Made by a program: the position numbers and the translations under genes. A DNA stretch of 32,921 nucleotides from CAYLMM01 sp964384825 (GTDB lineage: Bacteria; Krumholzibacteriota; Krumholzibacteriia; LZORAL124-64-63): NCBI GenBank assembly GCA_964384825.1, contig CAYLMM010000030.1, forward strand, positions 1 through 32,921, given 5' to 3'. Shown in pieces: positions 1 to 9,080 of this stretch. The notes beneath the pieces are model-generated. The model did not search any database. It had not been told where the DNA came from and was given only the letters and a program-made list of their open reading frames with translations. Position 1 is the stretch's first letter, and each line of letters opens with the position of its first letter.

Positions 1-565
1 TGATGTAGGGCCGGATCACCAGCGGGGCCTCGGTCTGGCCGACGAAGATGTTGGCAGCGCAGGAGAGGCTCTCGGAGCCGCTTGTGCCCATGGTGCGGCG
101 CATCAGCCAGGCCATGGCCTCGATCAGCTTCTGCATCACGCCCAGGTGGTAGAGGATGGCCATCAGGCTGGAGAAGAAGATGATCGTCGGCAGGACATGG
201 ATGGCGAAGACCGTGCCCAGGGGGATCAGCTGGCCGGTGGCCGAGCTGGTGACCTGGACGAAGCCCGCTTCCGGGCCGGGCGTCACGTACTGCACCAGGC
301 CCTCGCTGCCTCGGAAGAGGTTGCCGAACAGGAACGAGGTGCCGGCGTCGGTGAAGCCCAGGATGCGGGCCACGACGATCCGCGCGCCGTCGAAGACGGT
401 CCGGCCGGCGGCGGTGCGCAGCAGCAGCAGGGCGAAGACCAGCTGCAGGCCCAGGCCCCAGGCGACCGTCCGCCAGGGGAAGCGGCGCCGGTCGTTGCTC
501 ATCAGCCAGGCGATCAGGATCAGCACCAATATGCCGAGCAGCGACGTCAAGTTGTTCCAGGTCAT
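1..565 (-). CDS. nupC: Concentrative nucleoside transporter, NupC/CNT family (partial, 3' end off the window)
   Basis: The first 188 residues of a nucleoside/cation symporter of the inner membrane, which imports nucleosides for salvage. The start is the ATG at 565-563, preceded by a GGAGG ribosome site about 7 bases upstream. The N-terminus has a hydrophobic helix (residues about 7-21) and a second one after an RRRFPW turn. Further on are the family signatures GTVFAIHVLPTIIFFSSL, the MQKLIEAMAWLM stretch and the GTSGSESLSCAANIFVGQTE core that forms the nucleoside and sodium site. CNT proteins are usually about 400 residues, so more than half is missing beyond base 1. It diverges from the udk-hpt-guaB salvage operon, which fits a nucleoside uptake role. 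Substrate preference (purine or pyrimidine) cannot be told from this fragment. Confidence 0.9.
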   Translation of the reverse strand, partial: MTWNNLTSLLGILVLILIAWLMSNDRRRFPWRTVAWGLGLQLVFALLLLRTAAGRTVFDGARIVVARILGFTDAGTSFLFGNLFRGSEGLVQYVTPGPEAGFVQVTSSATGQLIPLGTVFAIHVLPTIIFFSSLMAILYHLGVMQKLIEAMAWLMRRTMGTSGSESLSCAANIFVGQTEAPLVIRPYI

Positions 566-614
566 GAGGCCTCCGGGAGGCTGGCGACGGCTTTCCCGCC
601 GGGTGAATAGGACC

Positions 615-638
615 GGGGCGACTTACACTAATCGCCCC
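615..638. repeat. Perfect 7-bp inverted repeat over the proposed nupC -10 region
   Basis: GGGGCGA (615-621) and TCGCCCC (632-638) flank a 10-base spacer. The repeat lies in the divergent nupC/udk intergenic region, centred on the proposed nupC -10. It could be an operator or a hairpin in the nupC leader. There is no U-tract on either side, so it is not an obvious terminator. Confidence 0.5.
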
Positions 639-653
639 AATGGCCTTTTCCAA
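625..653 (-). promoter_or_regulatory. Candidate sigma70-type promoter for nupC
   Basis: On the minus strand TTGGAA (653-648) and TAGTGT (630-625) are separated by 17 bases. This would give a leader of roughly 50 bases before the nupC ATG. The -10 matches the consensus poorly, so this is tentative. A 7-bp inverted repeat (615-638) covers the -10. Confidence 0.35.
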
Positions 654-684
654 GCGGATTCCGCCCCCCGATCGTCCGCGGCGA

Positions 685-713
685 TTGACAGCCGCACACC
701 GTCCGGGTATCGT
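685..713 (+). promoter_or_regulatory. Strong sigma70-type promoter for the udk operon, with a near-leaderless layout
   Basis: A perfect TTGACA (685-690) is followed by a 17-base spacer and TATCGT (708-713). Transcription would start near 719-721, only 4-6 bases before the udk ATG at 725. No Shine-Dalgarno sequence precedes that ATG, which fits a leaderless or very short-leader mRNA. Confidence 0.7.
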
Positions 714-724
714 ATGCGCCCAAG

Positions 725-1420
725 ATGAACGCCAAACCAACCATTCCACCTCCCGTGATCATCGGTATCGCCGGCGGCTCGGGCTCCGGCAAGACCACCG
801 TCGGTCTGCGCATCATGGAAGAGGCTCCCGGCCAGACGGTCCTCATCCTGCACCATGATTCGTACTATCGCGACAACAGCCACCTGCCCCTGAAGGACCG
901 GGCCAAGATCAACTACGATCATCCGGCCGCCTTCGAGACCGAGCTGTTGATCGATCACCTGAAGTCCCTGAAGCAGAGGCGGGCGGTCGAGATCCCCACC
1001 TACGACTACGCGGCCCACAGCCGCCGTCCCGAGACGGTGCACCAGGATCCCGCGGACATCATCTTCGTCGAGGGGATCCTGGTCCTGGAATCGCAGGCCC
1101 TGCGGGAGCTGATGGACATCCGGCTCTACGTCGACGTCGACGCCGACGAACGGTTCATCCGCCGCCTGAGGCGCGACACCGCCGAACGGGGCCGCACGCT
1201 GGATTCGGTCGTCGAGCAGTACCAGAAGGTCGTCAAGCCGATGCACCAGCAGTTCGTCGAACCGTCGAAGCGGTTCGCGCACCTGATCATTCCGGAGGGG
1301 GGCCACAACCGCGTGGCCATCGACCTGATCGCGAACAAGATCGCGGGCGTCCTGCGCTCGCGGCTCAAGGACGGCGAGCCCGGCGCCCCGGCGGCGCCCG
1401 GCAGCCCTGTCGGCGCCTGA
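725..1420 (+). CDS. udk: Uridine kinase
   Basis: Phosphorylates uridine and cytidine to UMP/CMP using a nucleoside triphosphate; a cytosolic pyrimidine salvage enzyme. The 231-residue protein shows Walker A GGSGSGKT (residues 17-24), the HHDSYYRD motif (about 43-50) with the catalytic Asp, NYDHPAAFE (63-71), the substrate-contacting IPTYDYAAHSR (90-100) and a Walker-B-like FVEGILVLE (114-122). Length is usual for the family, with about 20 extra Ala/Gly/Pro-rich residues at the C-terminus. The start is set by the first in-frame ATG just before the conserved strand. No ribosome site is visible, and the promoter lies almost on top of the start. It is the first gene of the salvage operon, with hpt 22 bases downstream, and is divergent from the nucleoside transporter. 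Confidence 0.94.
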   Translation: MNAKPTIPPPVIIGIAGGSGSGKTTVGLRIMEEAPGQTVLILHHDSYYRDNSHLPLKDRAKINYDHPAAFETELLIDHLKSLKQRRAVEIPTYDYAAHSRRPETVHQDPADIIFVEGILVLESQALRELMDIRLYVDVDADERFIRRLRRDTAERGRTLDSVVEQYQKVVKPMHQQFVEPSKRFAHLIIPEGGHNRVAIDLIANKIAGVLRSRLKDGEPGAPAAPGSPVGA

Positions 1421-1442
1421 GCGCCCGGACCGGAGGCCAGCA

Positions 1443-1997
1443 TTGCAGTACGACGACCAGGAACTGATGCAGCGGGATCCCCTGATCGAACGGATCCTCA
1501 TCTCGTCCGACGAGATCCACCAGCGGATCTCCCAGCTGGGCAACGAGATCAGCCGCGACTACGAGGGGACCGTGCCGATCCTGGTGAACATCCTCAAGGG
1601 CGCCTACGTCTTTCTGGCCGATCTGACCCGCAGCCTCTCGCTGCACCACGAGGTCGACTTCATGGCGATCTCGAGCTACCACGGCGGGACCGAGAGCAGC
1701 GGCGTGGTCAAGATCGAGAAGGATCTGAAGGCCAACATCACCGACCGCGACGTGATCATCGTCGAGGACATCATCGATTCCGGCCTGACGATCAACCACC
1801 TGCTCGATCTGCTGAAGACCCGCAACCCCCGGAGCCTGCGCGTCTGCTCGTTGCTGGACAAGAAATGCCGCCGCATCAAGGGCGCGCAGATCGACTACTG
1901 CGGTTTCGAGATCCCCGACGAGTTCGTCATCGGCTACGGCCTCGACTACGACGAGAAATACCGCAATCTGCCGTTCATCGGGGTTCTGAAACCCTGA
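1443..1997 (+). CDS. hpt: Hypoxanthine phosphoribosyltransferase
   Basis: Transfers phosphoribose from PRPP to hypoxanthine or guanine, giving IMP or GMP; cytosolic purine salvage. The PRPP-binding signature VIIVEDIIDSGLT lies at residues 104-116, with the acidic pair E108/D109. LVNILKGAYVF near residue 48 is the first conserved loop, and LLDKK near 140 carries the base-contacting lysine region. The chosen start is a TTG at 1443, preceded by a GGAGG-like stretch (GGAGGCCAGCAT). An in-frame ATG at 1467 would give a protein eight residues shorter and cannot be excluded. At 184 residues it is normal for the family. It is followed 37 bases later by guaB, so IMP made here feeds directly into the next enzyme. 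Confidence 0.94.
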   Translation: MQYDDQELMQRDPLIERILISSDEIHQRISQLGNEISRDYEGTVPILVNILKGAYVFLADLTRSLSLHHEVDFMAISSYHGGTESSGVVKIEKDLKANITDRDVIIVEDIIDSGLTINHLLDLLKTRNPRSLRVCSLLDKKCRRIKGAQIDYCGFEIPDEFVIGYGLDYDEKYRNLPFIGVLKP

Positions 1998-2034
1998 TCC
2001 CGGCCGCGCCACGCCCAGACAAAGGATCTCCGCC

Positions 2035-3528
<1,494 letters not shown>

Positions 3529-3549
3529 GTCCGGGCCGGGGCGAGCGCC

Positions 3550-4761
3550 ATGTTCGAGAAGCTTCGCGGCATCCATCCCGATTTCCGACGCCTGCTGCTG
3601 GCGACCCTGTTCTTCGGGGCCGCCAACGGCATCTTCCAGGCGACGTTCAACAACTATCTCAACGAGGTCCACGGGCTGGGCGCCGAGGCGCGCGGCTGGC
3701 TGGAGTTCCCCCGCGAACTGCCGGGATTCCTGATCATGTTCGTCTCGGCCGGTCTGCTGACCTTCCTGCGCGAGACGCGGATGGCGGCCCTGGCGATGCT
3801 GCTGACCGCCGCCGGCGCGGCCGGATTGGGACTGGTCGCCCGCGAGGTGGCCCCGCTTGTCTTCTTCCTGGTGGTGTGGTCGGTGGGCGACCACGTCATC
3901 TTCGCGGTCGAGGGGCCGGTCGGGCTGCTGCTGGCGAAACAGGGCGGCGAGGGGAGGCGTCTGGGCCAGATCGGCGGCGCCCGCAATCTGGGCGTGATCC
4001 TCGGCGTCGGCGGCATCTTCCTGCTGGCCCGGACCCTGGGCGACGTCTATTCGATCTTCTACCTGATCGCCGCCGGCTGCGCCCTGGTCGCCGGCTGGTT
4101 CTATCTGCGGCTGCAGGTCGGCCGCGGGGCGGTCCCGTCGCGGCGGATGGTGATCAAGCGCAAGTACGGGGTCTTCTACGCCATCAGCGCGCTCTTCGGG
4201 GTGCGCAAGCAGATCTTCATGGCCTTCGGCGGCTGGGTGCTGGTCAGCATCCACGGCGTGCCGGTCTCGACCATCGCGCTGCTGTACTTCCTGGCGGCGC
4301 TGGCCGGGGTGGTGCTGCGCCCGCTGCTCGGCGACGTGATCGACTGGCTGGGCGAGCGCACGGTCCTGTCGGCCGACGAGGTGCTGATCCTGCTGATCTG
4401 CCTCTGCTACGCCTTCGCCTCGGACCTGCTGCCCGCGCCCTGGGACCTGCGCCTGCTCTACGGCGCCTACATCCTCGACAGCGTGCTGTTCGCCCTGCGC
4501 ATCGCCCGGACGACCTACCTGAAGAAGATCGTGGACGATCCGAGCGAGATCACCCCGACGATCTCGATGGGCGTGACCATCGACCACGTGGTGGCGATGT
4601 CGCTGCCGATCCTCTCGGGCTATGTCTGGGAGGCCTTCGGGTTCCGCTGGGTCTTCCTGATGGCGGCGGGGATCGCGGTGGCCGGCTTCTTCGTCTGCCT
4701 GCGGATCCGGGTGCCCGCCGTTCCCGCGACGCCCGCGGCCGCGGCCGGAGGTTCCCGATGA
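3550..4761 (+). CDS. Major facilitator superfamily transporter, substrate unknown
   Basis: A 403-residue polytopic inner-membrane protein with about 12 hydrophobic segments in two halves, separated by a basic loop near residues 195-207 (PSRRMVIKRKYG). After the first helix there is a conserved-looking WLEFPRELPGFL segment, typical of one bacterial MFS subgroup. No antibiotic-efflux motif or sugar-porter signature is recognisable, so the substrate is not assigned. It starts 21 bases after guaB and its stop overlaps the crcB start (ATGA), so it belongs to the operon. By position a nucleobase or nucleoside role is possible, and a link to fluoride handling is equally possible; neither is shown by the sequence. 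The C-terminus is Ala/Pro-rich. Confidence 0.85.
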   Translation: MFEKLRGIHPDFRRLLLATLFFGAANGIFQATFNNYLNEVHGLGAEARGWLEFPRELPGFLIMFVSAGLLTFLRETRMAALAMLLTAAGAAGLGLVAREVAPLVFFLVVWSVGDHVIFAVEGPVGLLLAKQGGEGRRLGQIGGARNLGVILGVGGIFLLARTLGDVYSIFYLIAAGCALVAGWFYLRLQVGRGAVPSRRMVIKRKYGVFYAISALFGVRKQIFMAFGGWVLVSIHGVPVSTIALLYFLAALAGVVLRPLLGDVIDWLGERTVLSADEVLILLICLCYAFASDLLPAPWDLRLLYGAYILDSVLFALRIARTTYLKKIVDDPSEITPTISMGVTIDHVVAMSLPILSGYVWEAFGFRWVFLMAAGIAVAGFFVCLRIRVPAVPATPAAAAGGSR

Positions 4762-5132
4762 TCCGCCTGCTCGCCATCGCCGGCGCCGGGGCCCTCGGCG
4801 CGCTCGCCCGCTACGGGCTTTCGGGCCTTGTGCAGCGCTGGTCGGGGTCGAACTTCCCGGCCGGCACCCTGACGGTCAACCTGGTCGGCTGCTTCCTGCT
4901 GGGTCTTCTGGCCACCCTCGCGGCCGAGCGCTGGACCCTGAGCCCCACCTCGCGCGCCGCGGTGCTGATCGGTTTCCTGGGCGCGTTCACCACCTTCTCG
5001 ACCTTCAGCTGGGAGACCCTCGCCCTGCTGCGCGGCGGCGACGTCCCGCGCGCGCTGCTGAACGTCGCGGCCTCGCTGGGGCTGGGACTGGTGGCCGCCT
5101 GGGGCGGATATGTGCTAGCATCGCGCCTGTGA
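4758..5132 (+). CDS. crcB: Fluoride channel CrcB/Fluc
   Basis: A 124-residue four-helix membrane protein that exports fluoride as a dual-topology dimer. Family features are GALGALARYG (residues 11-20, with the conserved Arg18), TLTVNLVGCFLLG (37-49, with the pore Asn41) and GFLGAFTTFSTFSWE (72-86). The last contains the Phe-box residues and the TTFST turn that binds the central sodium. The ATG at 4758 overlaps the stop of the MFS gene by four bases, so translational coupling is likely. The protein is complete at normal length. The following gene encodes a DUF190 protein, a common partner of crcB. No fluoride riboswitch can sit directly upstream because that sequence is coding. Confidence 0.95.
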   Translation: MIRLLAIAGAGALGALARYGLSGLVQRWSGSNFPAGTLTVNLVGCFLLGLLATLAAERWTLSPTSRAAVLIGFLGAFTTFSTFSWETLALLRGGDVPRALLNVAASLGLGLVAAWGGYVLASRL

Positions 5133-5171
5133 TCCATCGTCCCATCCGAACCCGAATCTCGGAGGTCCGCC

Positions 5172-5516
5172 ATGCGCGTCGAGGACCGCGGCAAGCTGTT
5201 GCGCATCTTCGTGGACGAGGGCAAGCGGCACGAGGGCCGGCTGCTCTACGAGGCCATCGTCGAGATCTGCCGCGACGAGGGCATCGCCGGCGCCACCGTC
5301 CTGCGCGGCATCCTGGGCTACGGCGCGGCCCAGAAGATCCATTCCCAGCGCGTGCTGCGTCTGAGCGCCGACCTGCCGGTGGTGATCGAGGTCGTCGATT
5401 CGCCGGAGAACATCGACCGCGTGCTGCCGCGGCTCGAAGAGCTGATCGACGACGGCCTGATGACCGTCGAGAACCTGCGCGTGATCCGCTACAGCGGCGA
5501 GCAGGGGGAGCCCTGA
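5172..5516 (+). CDS. DUF190 family protein (CrcB-associated, PII-like fold)
   Basis: A 114-residue soluble protein. It matches the DUF190 pattern: an N-terminal LLRIFVDEGKRHEGRLLYEAIVE strand-helix (split here as KLLRIFVDEG and LLYEAIVEIC), GIAGATVLRGILGYG near residues 38-52, then RLSADLPVVIEVVDS and a final DGLMTVENLRVI. The family is known for a ferredoxin-like, PII-related fold and for frequent linkage to crcB; its biochemical role is not settled. A GGAGG lies seven bases before the ATG. It is 39 bases downstream of crcB, and its stop overlaps the start of the next gene by one base. A regulator or accessory of fluoride export is the natural guess, from context only. Confidence 0.88.
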   Translation: MRVEDRGKLLRIFVDEGKRHEGRLLYEAIVEICRDEGIAGATVLRGILGYGAAQKIHSQRVLRLSADLPVVIEVVDSPENIDRVLPRLEELIDDGLMTVENLRVIRYSGEQGEP

Positions 5517-6466
5517 TGGCTGCCCGGGCCGGCGACCGCATCCGCGAACTGCTGGAGATCGAACATCCGATCATCCAGGCGGGGATGGTCCACAACAGCG
5601 GCGCCGAACTGGCCGCGGCCGCGGCCGCCGCGGGCTGTCTGGGCGTGCTGGGCGCCGGTTCGATGAGGCCCGGTTTCCTGCGGGACCAGATCCGCGCCGT
5701 CCGGTCGGCCGTCGGTCGCCCGCCGGCGGTGAACCTGCCCCTGCTGTTCAAGCACGCCGGCGATTGCCTCGAGGCCGCGCTGGAGGAAGGCGGGCGGATC
5801 TTCATCACCTCGGCGGGTTCGCCGCGCCGGGTCGTCGGCCGTCTGAAGAAGGAAGGATGCGTGAGCCTGCACGTCGTCGCCTCGCCCGATCTGGCCCGCA
5901 AATGCGAGGACGCCGGCTGCGACGCGGTGATCTGCGAGGGTTTCGAGGCGGGCGGCCACAACGGCCGCGAGGAGCTCACGACCATGGTGCTGGTGCCCGA
6001 ATGCGTGGCGGCGGTGTCGATTCCGGTGATCGCCGCGGGAGGCATAGCGACCGGATCGCAGATGGCCGCCGCGATGGCCCTGGGCGCCGAAGGGGTGCAG
6101 ATCGGATCGCGTTTCGCGGCCACGGTCGAGTCGTCGGCCCATCCCGCCTTCAAGAACGCGGTGGCCGCCGCCGGACCGGGCGACACGATGCTGATGATGA
6201 AGCGGCACGTGCCGGTGCGCCTGCTGCGCAATCCCTTCGCCGACCGGGTGGCCGAGCTCGAGGCCCGCTGCGCGACGCGCGAGGAACTGGTCGCCCTGCT
6301 GGGCGAAGGCCGGGCGCGGCGAGGGATGGCCGAGGGCGATCTCGAGCAGGGGGAGCTGGAGATCGGGCAGGTCAGCGGACTGATCGACGACGTGCCGACG
6401 GTCGCCGAGGTGGTCGCGCGACTGCTGAAGGGCTGCGACGAGGCGCGCGCGAGGTTGGCGCGATGA
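5516..6466 (+). CDS. NAD(P)H/FMN-dependent oxidoreductase, nitronate monooxygenase / FabK-like
   Basis: A 316-residue TIM-barrel flavoprotein. It shows the N-terminal HPIIQAGMV (residues 17-25), EGFEAGGHNG (141-150) with the His148 active-site region, VIAAGGIATG (171-180) and GVQIGSRFAAT (193-203), which bind FMN phosphate. These features are shared by nitronate monooxygenases, which oxidise toxic alkyl nitronates, and by the enoyl-ACP reductase FabK. I cannot separate the two from sequence alone. The TTM block after GGHNG is FabK-like, but no other fatty-acid gene is nearby. The start codon overlaps the DUF190 stop (TGATG), and its stop overlaps the queG start (ATGA), so it is embedded in the operon. 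Confidence 0.85.
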   Translation: MAARAGDRIRELLEIEHPIIQAGMVHNSGAELAAAAAAAGCLGVLGAGSMRPGFLRDQIRAVRSAVGRPPAVNLPLLFKHAGDCLEAALEEGGRIFITSAGSPRRVVGRLKKEGCVSLHVVASPDLARKCEDAGCDAVICEGFEAGGHNGREELTTMVLVPECVAAVSIPVIAAGGIATGSQMAAAMALGAEGVQIGSRFAATVESSAHPAFKNAVAAAGPGDTMLMMKRHVPVRLLRNPFADRVAELEARCATREELVALLGEGRARRGMAEGDLEQGELEIGQVSGLIDDVPTVAEVVARLLKGCDEARARLAR

Positions 6467-7656
6467 CCGGCGAGTCGATCAGCGTTCCGGCCGGCCGGCT
6501 GCGGTCGCGGCTCGACGGGCTCTGCCGCGCGGCGGGGATCGATCTGGCCGGGGCGGTCGCCCTGCCGGTCGAGCTGCCGCATCGCGGGGCCTGGGATTCC
6601 TGGATCGAGGAGGGCCGCCACGGGGGGCTGGGCTACATGCTCCGCGATCCCGCCGCCCGCGCGGATCCGACCATCGAACGTCCCTGGGCCCGCACCGCCC
6701 TGGTCTTCGCCCAGCGCTACGTTTCGGGCTGGGATCCCAACGATCCGGCCTCGCTGCACGGCGTCGTCCGCGGCCGTCCCTGGACCGACGGCGTGTCCCG
6801 CTACGCCCGCGGCCGCGATTACCACGATGTGCTGGGCGGGGCGATCCGCGGCGTGCTGGCCGGGCTGCGCGAGGATCTGGCCGATGATCACGGCAAGGCG
6901 GCCGTCTCGCTGCGGGCGAGCGTGCACGTCGACGCGGGGCCCCTGCTGGAACGCGAGCTGGCCTGGCTGGCCGGGCTGGGCTTCTTCGGCCGCAACACCT
7001 GCCTGATCCATCCCCGGCTGGGATCGGGCCTGTTCCTGGGGGTGGCCCTGGTCGGATTCGAGGTCGAGGGTCTGGTCGACGCTCCCCGTCCGCTGGTCGG
7101 ACCGCCGGTCGCCGGCAAGGAGCCTCCGCCCGGCGAGGGACCGGCGAACCTCTGCGGGAACTGCAGCCGCTGCCTGGACGCCTGCCCGACCGGAGCGCTG
7201 GTCGCGCCGCACGTCCTGGACGCCGGCCGCTGCCTGTCGACCTGGACCATCGAGCGCCGCGGCACCGCTCCGGAGGACGAGCGCGGATTGCAGGGAGGGA
7301 TGATCTTCGGCTGCGACATCTGCCAGGCCGTTTGCCCCTGGAACGGCAAGGCGTTGCGGCTGGCCGCCGGCCGGCATCCGCCCGAGGAGTACCGGATCGA
7401 ATCCGCGCACGCCGAGCTCGAACTGGAAGACCTGATCGCCCTGGATGCGGAGAGGTTCGAGCAGCGATTCCGGCGCACGCCGCTGTGGCGGGCCCATCCC
7501 GAGGGATTGCGCCGCAACGCCCTGGTGGTGGCGGCCAACACCGGCCGCACCGACCTTGCCGACGAGGTGCGCGCCGCCGCCGAAGCGGACGATCCGCAGA
7601 CCGCGGAGACTGCCGCCTGGGCCGTCGATCGCCTTTGGGCTGGAGGCAAGCCGTGA
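6463..7656 (+). CDS. queG: Epoxyqueuosine reductase
   Basis: Cobalamin and 4Fe-4S enzyme that reduces epoxyqueuosine to queuosine in tRNA anticodon position 34, the last core step of Q synthesis. The 397-residue protein has the conserved VDAGPLLERELA (about 156-167), including the catalytic Asp. The first ferredoxin cluster is CGNCSRCLDACPTGAL (Cys231/234/237/241), with Cys257 following, and the second is CDICQAVCPWN (Cys284/287/291). A C-terminal HEAT-like segment (RRNALVVAANTG) is typical of longer QueG proteins. The ATG overlaps the stop of the flavoprotein gene by four bases, and the stop overlaps the next start (GTGA). queF lies about 1 kb downstream on the opposite strand. Confidence 0.95.
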   Translation: MTGESISVPAGRLRSRLDGLCRAAGIDLAGAVALPVELPHRGAWDSWIEEGRHGGLGYMLRDPAARADPTIERPWARTALVFAQRYVSGWDPNDPASLHGVVRGRPWTDGVSRYARGRDYHDVLGGAIRGVLAGLREDLADDHGKAAVSLRASVHVDAGPLLERELAWLAGLGFFGRNTCLIHPRLGSGLFLGVALVGFEVEGLVDAPRPLVGPPVAGKEPPPGEGPANLCGNCSRCLDACPTGALVAPHVLDAGRCLSTWTIERRGTAPEDERGLQGGMIFGCDICQAVCPWNGKALRLAAGRHPPEEYRIESAHAELELEDLIALDAERFEQRFRRTPLWRAHPEGLRRNALVVAANTGRTDLADEVRAAAEADDPQTAETAAWAVDRLWAGGKP

Positions 7657-8651
7657 CTCCGACCGTCGAAGCAGCCTGGTGGACGCCTCTGGACGACGGG
7701 GCGGTCCGTTGCGGACTGTGCCCGATCGGTTGCCGCCTGCGCGAGGGCCGCGACGGCCCCTGCGGCACCCGCGGCAACCGCGAAGGCAGGATGGTCGCCC
7801 TGCAGTACGGCCGGATCGTGGCGGCCGGGATCGATCCCATCGAGAAGAAGCCCCTCTACCACTTCCATCCCGGAGCGCCGATCCTCTCGGTGGCCGCGCC
7901 CGGATGCAATCTCGCCTGCCTCTTCTGCCAGAACTGGGACATCAGCCAGCGGACCGACCGCCCCGTCGAGCGGATGACGCCGCGGCAGGTGGTGGCCGCG
8001 GCCCGCGATCAGGGGTCGCTGGGCATCGCCTACACCTACAGCGAGCCCCTGGTGTGGTTCGAATTCCTGCGCGACACGGCGCGGCTGGCCCACGCCGAGG
8101 GCCTGAAGAACGTCGTGGTGACCAACGGATTCCTCGAACCCGGGCCGCTGGCCGAGCTGCTGCCCCTGCTCGATGCGGCCAACGTCGATCTCAAGGCGAT
8201 GGACGATCGCTTCTACCGACGCGTCTGCAAGGCGCGGCTCGGGCCCGTTCTCGACGCCATCGAGGCGATCCACGCGGCGGGAATCCATCTCGAGGTGACC
8301 AACCTGGTCATCCCAGGCCACAACGACCAGGACCGGCAGATCGCCGAGGTGGTCGATTTCGTGGCGGGCCTCGGCCGCGGCGTGCCTCTGCATTTCTCCG
8401 CCTACCGGCCGGCCTGGAAGTTCGAGGCTCCGCCCACCCCGCCGGCCACCCTCGCCAAGGCCCTGCGGCTGGGCCGCGAACGCCTGGATTTCGTCTACGC
8501 CGGCAACGTGCGGCTGCCCGGCGGATCGGACACCGTCTGCCCCCGCTGCGGCACGACGGTCATCCGGCGCGACGGTTTCTCGGTGCGCAACGAACTCGGC
8601 CCCGGAGCCGTTTGCGGCGGCTGCGGGGCCGTGCTGCCGATCAGGGTCTGA
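7653..8651 (+). CDS. amrS: AmmeMemoRadiSam system radical SAM enzyme
   Basis: A 332-residue radical SAM protein. The N-terminus has a Cys cluster, CGLCPIGCRLREG...CGTRGNREG, followed by YGRIVAAGIDPIEKKPLYHF and the SAM-cluster motif CNLACLFC (Cys85/89/92), then FCQNWDISQ. The C-terminus carries two CxxC pairs (CPRCG and CGGCG), a zinc-ribbon-like tail. This pattern defines the radical SAM member of the AmmeMemoRadiSam trio; its reaction is poorly known. The Memo and AMMECR1 partners are not in this window, so it is an orphan here. The GTG start at 7653 overlaps the queG stop, so the two are coupled. It is the last gene of the run and converges on queF with only 12 bases between stops. Confidence 0.88.
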   Translation: MTPTVEAAWWTPLDDGAVRCGLCPIGCRLREGRDGPCGTRGNREGRMVALQYGRIVAAGIDPIEKKPLYHFHPGAPILSVAAPGCNLACLFCQNWDISQRTDRPVERMTPRQVVAAARDQGSLGIAYTYSEPLVWFEFLRDTARLAHAEGLKNVVVTNGFLEPGPLAELLPLLDAANVDLKAMDDRFYRRVCKARLGPVLDAIEAIHAAGIHLEVTNLVIPGHNDQDRQIAEVVDFVAGLGRGVPLHFSAYRPAWKFEAPPTPPATLAKALRLGRERLDFVYAGNVRLPGGSDTVCPRCGTTVIRRDGFSVRNELGPGAVCGGCGAVLPIRV

Positions 8652-8663
8652 CCGGGTCGGTTC

Positions 8664-9062
8664 CTACCAGGGGCGTTCGGGAGCGGCCGGCGTCTCGCCC
8701 CGCCAATCGGGGCTGCGGTGGCGGGCCAGCACGTAGGTCGTGATCCCCCCGCGCACGTACCACTTGGCGTCGATCTCCAGGAAACGCGGATCGAGCAGCT
8801 CGGCCAGGCGGTCGGCGATCAGGTTGGTGACCGCCTCGTGGAAGGCGCCCTCGTTGCGGAAGGTCCACAGGTAGAGCTTCAGGGACTTCAATTCGACGCA
8901 GGTCCGGTCGGGGATGTAGCGGATGCGCAGGTGCGCGAAATCCGGCTGCCCGGTCAGCGGGCAGAGGCAGGTGAATTCCGGACAATCGAAGACGATCTCG
9001 TAGTCGCGATCCGTCTGGGGATTGGGAAAGGTCTGCAGGTCCGCGGAGGGTGCGCTGGGCAT
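8664..9062 (-). CDS. queF: NADPH-dependent 7-cyano-7-deazaguanine reductase (preQ1 synthase)
   Basis: Reduces the nitrile of preQ0 to the amine of preQ1 in queuosine synthesis. The 132-residue protein is the short, unimodular type. It has FTCLCPLTGQPDFA (residues 30-43) with the nucleophile Cys34 and Asp41, then ELKSLKLYLWTFRNEGAFHE (57-76), the substrate and NADPH binding block. The ATG at 9062 has an AGGA site about 8 bases upstream. It lies 61 bases downstream of the subtilase gene on the same strand, separated by a long GC-rich hairpin, and converges with the queG-amrS end. Other pathway genes (queC, queD, queE, queA, tgt) are not in the window. No preQ1 riboswitch is recognisable before it. 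Confidence 0.95.
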   Translation of the reverse strand: MPSAPSADLQTFPNPQTDRDYEIVFDCPEFTCLCPLTGQPDFAHLRIRYIPDRTCVELKSLKLYLWTFRNEGAFHEAVTNLIADRLAELLDPRFLEIDAKWYVRGGITTYVLARHRSPDWRGETPAAPERPW

Positions 9063-9080
9063 CGGGAGTCCTTTCGCAGC

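Noticed and set aside
5132..5171. A fluoride riboswitch in the crcB-DUF190 region.
   Set aside because: Only 39 bases lie between the genes, and sequence upstream of crcB is coding; no crcB-motif structure is visible.
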